Assembly (NCBI RefSeq): GCF_042100115.1
Contig: NC_091277.1
Coordinates: 1,240,001-1,304,000 of the forward strand
Direction: 5' to 3'
Origin: Alternaria dauci
Taxonomy: Eukaryota > Ascomycota > Dothideomycetes > Pleosporales > Pleosporaceae
DNA length: 64,000 bases
Part shown: piece after piece, positions 21,801-31,764 of the stretch
Layout: every line of letters begins with the position of its first letter
Position numbering within the stretch: position 1 is the first letter of the stretch
Made by a program: the position numbers and the translations under genes
The notes under the pieces: generated by a model
Databases searched by the model: none
Seen by the model: the letters and a program-made list of their open reading frames with translations, nothing else
What the model was told of the DNA's origin: nothing

Positions 21801-21991
21801 CGTGATTTCTTCCGTCCGCCGACCCTCTGGACCTTCTGGACCGTCATCGCGCGCCGCTACTATTGGCTGCTCACCGACCACCGCACACAACCTCATCGAC
21901 TTAGTGGATAGCCGACAACCCCGCTGCTTGCAACCACTGCGCCAGGCCTTGCGCTGTCACTCGGGACCGGCTCGTTGTACCTACTAACGTT
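18859..21991. other. Long gene-free stretch, 3.1 kb, between CIA2 and a Zn2Cys6 regulator
   Basis: Divergent region. It includes pyrimidine-rich blocks (about 19045-19105) and a telomere-like CCCTAACCCTAA at 20125-20136. Frames up to 227 codons exist (19403-20086) but read as Cys/Ser/Arg-rich noise and fit no family. A long regulated promoter or non-coding transcripts could fill it; neither can be shown from sequence. Confidence 0.4.
20125..20136 (+). promoter_or_regulatory. Interstitial telomere-like motif (telobox)
   Basis: Two exact units, CCCTAACCCTAA, match the fungal telomere repeat. Internal copies of this motif act as binding sites for telomere-repeat and Myb-type factors in other fungi; a role here is inference. 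Confidence 0.3.
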
Positions 21992-24900
21992 ATGCCCCCG
22001 GAAACCACTGGACGGCCACTGCTGCCACAAACGGCGCAAATGCAGAGCTTCACCTTTGCGCCGCCTACGCTGGCGCCGCGTGAGAACCAGCGCAGTAAGT
22101 TCATACACCGCCCTGCGCGGTGGGGAAGAGAGGTGACTGACAGGACGTTAGATTATGTATTCGTAGACGAACACAACAGACACAAACGCTTGAAAGGTGC
22201 GATAGCATAACATCTGGCTGACATGCATGTGCTAACGTGGCGCAGTAATGAGAGCATGCGAAGGATGTCGTAGACGCAAGATCAAATGCGATGCGGCGAC
22301 GACGAATGCATGGCCTTGCGCTGCTTGCATCCGTCTAAAACTCAACTGCGTGCCGCCCACAGTCAGCTATGACAAAGACTACAATGGCTCGCAGACGTTC
22401 GACTTGGAGCCCAAACCTTTGGAATATGCCTCGGACCCGTCTTCCCAGCATGACTACCAACGTCATTCGTCCATGTCGCAGGGCATGTCACACCAGATGC
22501 CGCCTTCTATGCCTACCACCCAAGGCATGTACCAACCTTCGCCCTATGTGGATCAACAGGCGCCTGAATCATGCCACTACCAAGCAATGTCTCAGCCTCA
22601 GGTCATTCAGCAAACCATGAGCTATGCTCCACAACATGCGTACCCACAGCAGTCGGCTGCTCCGCCTGCCATTCTGACCCCACCGGAATCTGAACCTCAT
22701 TGGCGAAGCGATTCCGTGTCAAGCCTCTCCGAGGCTCTGGGCGAACTCAAGATCGACCACACGGCTATTGGTGAGTCTTGTGGCACCTCAGTAACACGAC
22801 TTCGCGCTGACTAGCATAGCTCCATACATCACTAACATGAAGAAGGCTTTGGCCGAGACGCCTGCACAGGAGGAGTACGAAGTGCAACTGCCTGCATCCG
22901 TAAGCTTGGATCATACCGTTCGCATACCTCCGGAAATGATGCCGGATGATGATCGGGCCATGCATTACTTTGACTACTTCTTTACCAACATCCACCCATA
23001 TTGTCCGGTCATTAACAAGGCGTATTTCTTTCAGCAATGGCACAGCGCACCTGACTCTATTTCCCCACTTATGCTGGAGTCCATCTTCGCTTGCGCCACA
23101 TTGATGCTGGGTGATACAGAGGAGGGTAACAAATGGCTAGCCCTTGCCACAAGTCAGTAGCGTCAAGGATTGACAAGGTGTTGGTGCTAACAGCATATAG
23201 AGCATGAAGAGAGCTTCAAAGACGTATCGCGGCTAAGTACGATGCAGGCAATGATATTGTTGCTGAAAGCCCGTGAAGCTTCACCAAAGCGAGGTTACTT
23301 TTGGCGTTCATGGATGGCCACTGTCAGCCTCATAGCCATGGCGAAGGATCTCGAGTTACATGAACACTATGACACTCATCAGATGGGAAAATCATGTGGA
23401 TCCACAACGCACGACTGTGTTGCCAAGACCAGGGTATGGCAGATGTGCTTGATCTTTGAGGTCATGATTGGAGGTCCTCAAGGTAGGCCGCCTGTAAAGC
23501 AGTAACCTTTGAAACGCTAAATCTCTCTAGGACGCTACGACTTTGGTGTTAGCACTGACACGGTAGATCTCGAGATGCCAAGACACATCGCAGGACAGGA
23601 TCCTTCCGAGCTCCAAGTTGCGCGTCAGTTTGTTCAATACGCCCGCATTGCCAAGAATGTTCACCACTCGGCCCTCATATACGGCAAACTAAGGAAGAAG
23701 AACCCGGACTGGGCACTGGATCCGGCTTTCGTTGGACACAACACCGACTTCTCTCTCTGGCTACGAGAGCTTCCTGAAGACATGCAAATTGTCTATCCCC
23801 AGGATGGCTCTGCCCCTTGGATTCCTTCCCATCAGCTGGCGAACATGCACAGCTATCATTGTTTATCCATCATCATGCACTTTCGTCCACAGTTGCATGC
23901 TGTATCCGAGTCTTATGATGGTATATGGAAGCAGCATATGCTCACTTGTTACTCGGCTGCGAAGAAACTATGCAAGCTCCAAGAGGCGATTTTGAAGACA
24001 TACGGCATGCCCGGTCTGCTTTGCATGATGCGAGGCATAAGCTTTCACATCTATGCCGTGTTGACTTGCACTATGCTTCACCTGGTACGTTATTTGTCAA
24101 GTTTAGCGGGGCTTCTGACTGACAGCTGTAGGTTGCCGTGACATGTCCTGATCCTGACATCAACCACGATGCCAGAAGCTTTTTTGTACGCCACATGCGC
24201 GTCCTGGAAACCGTGTCCCCTTCGTTTCCGATGCCTGAGATGCAGCAGCAAGTGAACAGCCTTCGTCAAGCATTTTCGGCCGATTGTTCGAAGCCTTTCG
24301 TCCTGAAACCATCATTCCCGTTGGGGAGCCCCCAGGTGACTACACAAACAAGTCCTATGGGTCATCAGGGATCGTACCGTCCTCGTCATCCGAGCCATCC
24401 CTCGCCCTTGGAACAACCAGGTCAGGCCAACTACCTAGCACACCCCATTACTCCACCAATTTCGGTATCCGACCGCGGATCCAAGGCTGACTCTCCCGTA
24501 GCTCAGTCTCTGGTCATGATGGCATCTGGTCACCGTGCGGCCCAGCCTGCTTCCAGCATGCAAATGCCGGAGAATGTTCAATGGAACCCCCAACGCATCT
24601 TTGAGTAAGTTCAGGTACCACTGATTCGTCAAACATGAAACTAATACAACACAGTCAATGGAATGTAGCCTTTGGTACGCCCCCTCCTACTAGCGCCTCC
24701 TCTCAGGCGTCTCCGCCGCTAAGACCCAATCCTCCAGGAACCAATTACGATATGCGGCCGGCACAGGAGGGCATGCAATCCGGCTACCAAATATCGAACA
24801 CGTCACCCCAGTCCAGCCATGTCCATGCAGCAGGAGGTCAGATGCCACCCTCATCAACCTATGCAAACGCCGCACCTATATATGTCACCCCAACAATGTG

Positions 24901-25000
24901 GCAGGAAGCGGTTGCCAGTTCCATACCGGACGGGTTGAAGCGCAGATGGGACGACAACACTTCCATGACGGACCAGTCAATGTACAAACGTTCACGTTGA
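21992..25000 (+). CDS. Zn2Cys6 transcription factor with fungal_trans domain, eight exons
   Basis: Exons 21992-22094, 22152-22196, 22246-22770, 22820-23152, 23201-23482, 23531-24084, 24132-24604 and 24655-25000 join in frame to 886 aa; introns are 47-57 bp. A 45-nt exon encodes YVFVDEHNRHKRLK directly before the zinc cluster, RACEGCRRRKIKCD...WPCAACIRLKLNC, with Cys54, 57, 64, 74, 77 and 84. A Gln/Pro-rich linker follows (residues 90-210). The middle homology region starts near DDDRAMHYFDYFFTNIHPYC (about residue 260) and runs to about residue 600. The C terminus is Ser/Pro/Gln-rich and ends in a basic KRRWDD...YKRSR stretch. DNA-binding nuclear regulator; target genes unknown. The basic helix plus zinc cluster is highly conserved in type, but I cannot name the orthologue. 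Confidence 0.88.
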
Positions 25001-27777
25001 ATCATGGCGTGAAGCTTTTGATCAAAATTACACCGCTTGTGTTATGCACTCCAGAGAAGCTTCAGAGGGTGGATAAGTCTGGACTTGCGAGCCCATGGTT
25101 ACTCTATCGCTGAGACAAAGCCACTGCGGAGATGATAGCGTGCTGCGCTCCGGCGACACTGACATTGCTGTCCAAGTCCTGTATTTGATGGATGGAGATG
25201 GATTTCTATGAGAGATAAGACGGATGGCATTAGAGGACCGGTTCAACTGCACCAGCATTGTGAGATGGAAGCCCACGAAAAGCGCTGCCGACACACGCGC
25301 GCCTGTACAATACACTGATCTTGCGATATCCGCAAGCACGACTGCAATGACGATTACGCGCCGCTAGCAACATTTACCTAGCATAATGCCATCGCTGGAG
25401 CGACCCTCTGGGCAAGCAAACTAGCACTTCATTATCGCAATATATACTAGGACCTTCCTCATTTATGAGAGTATGGGGTTCTGTACCCACTTCTCGTGTG
25501 CCACACACGCGATAACCTCAACAATCACTCCAGTTGACCCAATCGTACTACTAGACGTTCAGAGCCCCATTGTTCCAAGATACAGTTCCAAGCGTCAATA
25601 CTGGCTTCTTCAAGTTACATCATACGCCCCCGAGCTATTCCCACTCAATCTATTCTATCTGCGCTAGTTCCACCGGAGCCGTCCGACACCGTAGATTGCA
25701 GTTATGCTAACATAGCAAGTGATTGTACGTAAACATACACGCGCGCCATTTGCCTTTCATCCAAGATCACCAGGCATCCACACGCATCCCAGCCACCATG
25801 CTTTACTAATGCAATGAAGCCAGAATATTCAAACGGCCCGGTACAACAAAAGCACCAATCGCAACGTCGCACGTGGGGATCTCCATTGTTCGTCTCGACC
25901 TTCCATCCATCTACCCGCAGCCTCATACCGTTCGTACAAAGTAGCTTAGCTGTGGTTCCTGATCGTCAAACAAGTCAATGCGATGCGACATTGACGAGGG
26001 AGACAACGCTGATCTTGACACAGTTTGGGTATCCGGACCGCAATATGCGTATGACTTTAGTACGCGAATGCAACAAGGACCCTTCTGACCTGGATATTCA
26101 ATATGAAAGGCAATAAATTTTACCGTCTGTTCAAACCGGGTTGCGCGGCTCCAGGCCAATATCGTGGCACATACCCACCCACCCACCAGCCTGGAAAGAT
26201 CCCGAGGTAAAAAATGCTCGAGCTTTTCTGTCCCCTGGACTTTTCGACATGTGAAAAAAATTCAAGTCGACGCACGGCTCGCCAGTCACACACACCCTTG
26301 CAACACTTGGCTCGAACGGACCGCTTTTCATGATGTGGAGAAGACGCTAGAGATTTCTGGGATCTGGCATGGGCAACGAAGAAGGGGGGGTAGAGTTGTG
26401 GAAAAAACGTACGCTACTGCATCATGTCACAACGCCCCAATGGACAACCATGTAACGTGAACATGCAGTCTATTGCATATCGCAGTCGTTCAAATCTTCT
26501 TTCACACTTTGCCTGCCGCATGTGCATGCTCTAAACATCTCTCTAACGGCACTTTCCACCAGCCCCAACAACAACGATGATAGCGAACTAGGCTCAACTC
26601 GGGCATACAGTCGCCGACCACCAAAGTCCCAGTAAAATAACCCCTGGCCCATGGTTTCATTGCAGTGCTTCCCCAAGCGAATTACCCACAGTCCGTTTGT
26701 TCCCATTAACACGAACCCACCCAGCAGGAGCTAGAAGCCCTGTGCTATGACCAATTTCCAACGTCTTTGGCTGACTAGTGCAGCTGTCTCGTCGACTTGT
26801 TCGGCGAGTCATGGTTCTCTCATGCGAAGGATGGGAGCCAAGTGGGTTTTTACGAGTTCGTTCACCGATCTGAACGATTGCGCGCGTTTGACACGTCGTC
26901 TGGCACGCATGTAACATACATGATGATTAACGTTGGGGACCAGGGCTAGGAGAACGAAGAGGGCAGGGGAGTGAGAGAAGAAGCGGGAGAATTGGTTTGT
27001 AAGGAAGGACCGGTTTGGTGAGTATTGTGGTGGTGTTCGCCTCGGTGTAATCCGATGCTGCTACAGCACAGTGCAGCCTTGTCTTCGTAGGATTACTTTT
27101 GACCACTGCGCCAAGCAAATATCGCCGCCTTCATCGATTATCAGGAACCCACCACCAAGAGAATTAGCATTCCAATTCTCTCCACTCTCCACTGGCTCTG
27201 TTCACCAGCCGGACGCCCCGATGTAACTCGGAAAATCAACCGAGATTTTCGAGCCCGCTGATCTTCGCAGACCAGCCTCGTCATTTGCAACAATAGAGAT
27301 GCTCGGCTAAGCTGTTACCCACACCGCGCTGTGGTCAGGCATCCGCATTTCTGCCGCGCGCCGAAGTCAAAACCACATACCACTTCCACGCGAAGGCACT
27401 ATGAAACCTACACGGTGCAGATGGGCTTTGTGATGGTAAGGTTGTGGGGCTGGATGTGTGGCAAGGAAATGAGAAAGGGCCGACTCTGTAGTGGACAGTG
27501 ACATTCCGATGGTGTATTGGGCGACTACTGGAGCAAATGTTGTGGCGAAACCGTAGGGGAAGAAAGTAGAGCGAGGCTGGTGGCGTGATGTTTGCGAACG
27601 GACTTTGAAAATATTCAAGTAAAGAGTGACCATATCTGGATAGATGAACATCATCCAGGGTAATCTATATTAAGCGCTGCGCAATGGTAGTTGCGCCGAA
27701 ATATCCCAGATAGGAAGACCTATACAGAAGTCGTACTATGATGGTGTATTTAGAAACTTGACAGCAACAAGACATCG
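25001..27777. other. Gene-free stretch, 2.8 kb
   Basis: Convergent region between the eight-exon regulator and the permease. Frames up to about 103 codons, none with family features or a convincing start. No repeats or transposon ends recognised. It forms the left border of the four-gene group. Confidence 0.4.
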
Positions 27778-29595
27778 CTAGTCAACACGCACTCCTATTC
27801 CAGGATGTTTCTGTTCATCCCCATACCCCACCGGTGGCGAAGCGCTCTTATCCTTCGGCAGCACGGCGTTCAAAAATATGCCAACGATTGCGGCAATGAC
27901 AAAGGGTGTCTCGACAGCCAAGTTGATACCCTGTTCGAACCCAACCAGATTCTCATTCGGCCCATCGTACGTCAGGACTTGCGCGAACCAATCAGGCTGA
28001 CAGATATCCATGAAACCGATTCCCAACGCAACGGCAAGTATGAAGCGATCGCGACGGGTCCAAGGGATGAGTGCGAGGACACGAATACCAGCTACGGCGA
28101 TGGTGCTGTACAGGAAGACTTGCATACCACCCAGCACAGACGGCGGCATAGAAGCGAAGACGGCACCGAACTTTGCTATGACGCCCATCAGTATCAGGAA
28201 GCCACTTGCTGCCCATCCTGCACGGCGAGATGCACATCCCGTGAGGACAATGACGCCGTTGTTACCAGCCTGACTGACCATCGGCGGGCCTGTACCCAAC
28301 GCACTGAAGAAGCTGCCTAGACCATCGCACAGGATGCCACCTTGAATCCTGCTGTTGAATTCGGTGCCTTCGATGTCAACACCAGATAGCTCCGCAGTGG
28401 CCAAGATATCGGGGATGCAAGACACAGCCTGACACGCGAACATGATGATCATAGGCAGTACCAGCGCGCCATCGACGGAGAGCTTGAACGTGTGTACCCA
28501 GAGAAAAGTGCCACCAGGCGCTTGGGTAAGTTGTTCTGTGGACCAGTACCCCGTTGCGCCTGAGATGGCACAGCCTACGGCTAATCCAATGATTACGGAA
28601 GCTGAACGCATGAGCGGCGCACCGATGGCTTCAACTAGAATGATAGTAGCGAATACGCTAAAGCCCAGGCCAATCAACTTTGGATGTCCCCAGACGAGCG
28701 GCCGTGGAGCAGTGATATCTGGACACAGGGCGTAAAAGTCCTCTCCGCCGTGGCAGTTTGATGATCCACCCCAATTCTGCAGTCCGCTGCCGATAAGATA
28801 GACTCCGATCAGTGTGAGTAGGGATCCAGTGATGAGCTTAGGAAAAACCTTGTTGAGCATCTTAGGCGGCACAAATGCCATGGCTATCTGGATCCAGACG
28901 CAGCATAGCATAGTGCCCAGACATGCACCCCAAGCATCAGGGCAAGGCCCCTGAGTTCCGTCGTCGAGAACAGGACAAGTCCCGGATTTGTATCGTAGAG
29001 CGGCGTAGTTGAAGACGATAGGTAAGATATCAAAAGTTGGCCCTACAACACTGAGGAGTCCGGTGCCAATGAAAAACGGCGTTTTCATGATGTGTAGGCG
29101 GGTGACTTGAAGCGCTGTCGCGATACCAGTGGTTATAAAGGCGGTTGACACCAGGTATGTTGTCATGGCTGGATCGAAGTTGAACGCTCCGGAAGCGATG
29201 GCGAGGGGCGGAGAGACGATGGATCCGATCATGGTGAGGGCATGTTGAAGGCCGAGGAGCAGGGTCAAGAGAACAGGAACGCGGTCATTCAGTCCGTAGA
29301 ACGGTGCCTGGTAGTGTTTGTACTTTCTGTTGAGTGGCCAGATGTTTGGGGTAATAAGGTAAATATAATCCTAAAGCTGTCAGTTGCTGAATGCTAGGTG
29401 CAGGTTACAATATTGGCGTACATAGTCACCAATCCATCCATCTTTCGTTGTGAATGCATATTTGATTTCTGCGAGCGTATTCTGCCACTTCCCCGTCACT
29501 GTGCCCATCTCTTCGCTCACTGTTGGTGAGTATGGACCCGTTTCCTTGGCGTATTTGGACTTTGGCTCCATCTCCTCATGGGACTCGAGGGCCAT
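27778..29595 (-). CDS. NCS2/NAT nucleobase-type permease with non-canonical binding residues
   Basis: Exons 29595-29422 and 29370-27778 around a 51-bp intron (gtacgc...tttag) give 588 aa with about 14 hydrophobic segments, the UapA-type size. The junction gives GWIGDYDYIYLITPN, and APFYGLNDRVPVLLTLLLGL follows, as in fungal purine permeases. The NAT signature region is GNNGVIVLTG (residues 427-436). UapA has Gln408 at the first position and Glu356 52 residues earlier; here these are Gly427 and Ser375 (SCIPDILAT), with the same 52-residue spacing. Both side chains bind purine in UapA, so the substrate is probably not a plain xanthine/urate. Frame extends to 29628 only with a GTG. Shares a 589-bp GATA-rich promoter with the amidohydrolase. 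Confidence 0.9.
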
Positions 29596-30184
29596 GACCA
29601 CTACTGATTGATCCTGGCCGACACTCACTGTGATTCACAACCGGTAGTGAGTTCATATCGGTATCGAATTGCATGGCTATATAGCAACCTCTAGGCTGTC
29701 GTTGACTCGTCGTTCTAGATCGGCAGAGAGTCTTTACCACGATAGGCGCTCCTGCGCTCGAAAACCCCGCGATAACCAGCCCATCGGAGCCCGGCTATTC
29801 TTCAAACCTCGATAACACTGCGACGATACTGTCCGTATGCACTGAGGTGTGCACTGTGTGGCAGAGGAGGCGAGGCGAGCCAGATAAGGGTGGAGATATC
29901 GCTAGCGTCGGCCGTCCCCTGTCACTCTAACGAAGGTGCGAAAGCGGAGGTCGGCGGAGGTGGTCACTATCGTTCCAGTTATGGAGCGCGGCTTGGAGGG
30001 ACGTAGCTATGTGAGCATTAATGGTAGTCACAGCGTGGAGTAAGTAGCAGGGCCGTTCTCAAGATGAGATCCGTCGACGAGATTGAGCTGGCGTAAAGGC
30101 TTAGGGAAACTTGTGCTACCCGTACGTCTGGCCGACCACAGCAGCTTGTTTCTTGTATTTCTTCACCAACACTAGGCAGTCAAT
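29596..30184. promoter_or_regulatory. Divergent promoter with five GATA-factor sites
   Basis: Between permease and amidohydrolase. HGATAR sites are CGATAG 29740-29745, CGATAA 29770-29775, CGATAA 29810-29815, AGATAA 29882-29887 and CGATAG on the minus strand at 29967-29972. AreA-type GATA factors activate nitrogen-scavenging genes through such clusters. Control of both genes from it is inference. Confidence 0.55.
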
Positions 30185-31762
30185 ATGGTCATCACAGCTG
30201 CAGATAAATCGTCCTCGCGTCTCTTTACACATGCGACGATCATCACGGTCAACAAGAGCAGAGACGTCATCCTGGATGGTGCAATCCTCATCGAGCAGGG
30301 CCGGATCGCGGCACTTGGAAAGACAGTGGACCTTGTCGACCAGCTCAACTCGAACAAAGACCGAAACATCCAAACTATCGAATGCAACAACAGAATCATC
30401 ATACCAGGCCTTGTTAACACCCATGCACATCTCGCACAATCACTGCTACGTGGGCTCGCCGAAGATCTTCCATTACACAACTGGCTATGCGACGCGATCT
30501 GGCCCTTGGAAGCGAATTACGCAGAAGATGATGGTTATGTGGCTTCGATGCTGACTATTGCTGAAATGCTGAAAACGGGAACGACATGTTTTCTGGAGGC
30601 TATGCTTACACACAGAAGCGGGCTCGAGAATGTCGTCAGAGCAGTAGAGGAGAGTGGTATTCGCGCGTGTCTGGTAAGTTTTCCGATCTAACATAGACGG
30701 TTTGAAGTTGACATAGGTTTCAGGGCAAACTTATCAAGGCCGCTGAGTCGAATCCGGAACTCAATATGAAAGATGCCAGAGATCGGGATGTGAACTCTAT
30801 GTCAGTCGCTGCTGCTTCGTCAGCATACGAAAAGTATCACGGCACTTTGAACGACCGTTTACATATGTGGTTTGCTGCCGGTAAGTAATGTCTCTGTATA
30901 AAAACCATGCGAGACAAACCCTGACTCCATACACCAATCTTTAGGTACACCTCGAGGCTCACCAATGGCCGCTCATGCTGCAATAGGCGAAGCCGCGCGA
31001 GCACATGGCATTGGACTGACTATGCACTGTGCTGAGGCGTCTAAAGACCTCACCATCTATCGAGACTATTACCAATGTAGTCCTTTTGAGTTCTGCCGAG
31101 ATGCACAGCTGACGGGCTCGAAAACGGTCTTCGCCCATTGTGTTCACCCGGACCCAGTAGCTGGAGACTTCGAAATCTTGGCCGAAAGTAAGAGCACAGT
31201 TTCTCACAACCCGACAAGCAATCTCAAGCTTGGATCTGGCGTGGCACCAATACCGGATATGGTGGCGAAAGGTGTGAACGTAGCGTTAGGAACTGACGGA
31301 GCGCCATGCAACAACACGTACGATATGTTCCGCGAGATGCATTTGGCATCTGTTCTGCATGGTGGTGTCAGACAAAACGCTGGGGTACTGAGCGCATATG
31401 ATATCTTGGAGTTTGCAACGATCAACGGCGCAAGAGCTCTGGGGCTGGAAGCTGAGATTGGGAGTCTGGAGGTCGGGAAGAAAGCAGATGTTGTCATTGT
31501 GGAGCCGAGAGGCGCATCATGTGCTCCGTGGGATCCGGCCGAGCAGAGTTTTGGTGGTATGGACCCGGTCACAGTGCTCGTTCATTCTTCTGGCACAAAC
31601 GTCGACACAGTCATCGTAGATGGTCAGATACTTGTCAGTAGTGGCAAGCTGTTGCATATCGATGAGGACGAAATCATATCGAGAGCGAAGACGTCAGTGG
31701 CAGACATTCGGAAAAGGAGCGGTGTGGGTGCGCGGAATCATATGTCGTTGAAGTATATATAA
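30185..31762 (+). CDS. Amidohydrolase/deaminase, ATZ/TRZ (chlorohydrolase-guanine deaminase) family
   Basis: Exons 30185-30673, 30724-30880 and 30945-31762 give 487 aa. Metal ligands are visible: NTHAHL (His80, His82), HCAE (His243), FAHC (about His279) and GTDGAP (about Asp331), on a composite TIM barrel with N- and C-terminal beta-sandwich strands. GLVNTHAHLAQSLLRGLAEDLPL and NTYDMFREM are typical of the ATZ/TRZ subgroup, which deaminates or dechlorinates N-heterocycles such as triazines, 8-oxoguanine or adenosine-like compounds. Cytosolic; no signal peptide. The 64-bp second intron resembles the introner group described here. Its stop lies 2 bp from the stop of the convergent regulator. 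The exact substrate cannot be read from sequence; a guanine-deaminase-like or 8-oxoguanine-deaminase-like role is possible. Confidence 0.88.
30881..30944 (+). mobile_element. Possible introner-like element (amidohydrolase intron 2)
   Basis: 64 bp, gtaagt...ctttag. The core CATGCGAGACA-AAC-CTGAC aligns with CATGTGAGACATACACTAAC of the regulator's third intron: 21 of 30 bases by eye over the 3' block, with CTGTA at the same distance upstream. Weaker than the other members. Confidence 0.4.
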
Positions 31763-31764
31763 CG

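Noticed and set aside
29596..29628. Upstream extension of the permease to 29628.
   Set aside because: It would start with GTG; the ATG at 29595 gives the expected N terminus.
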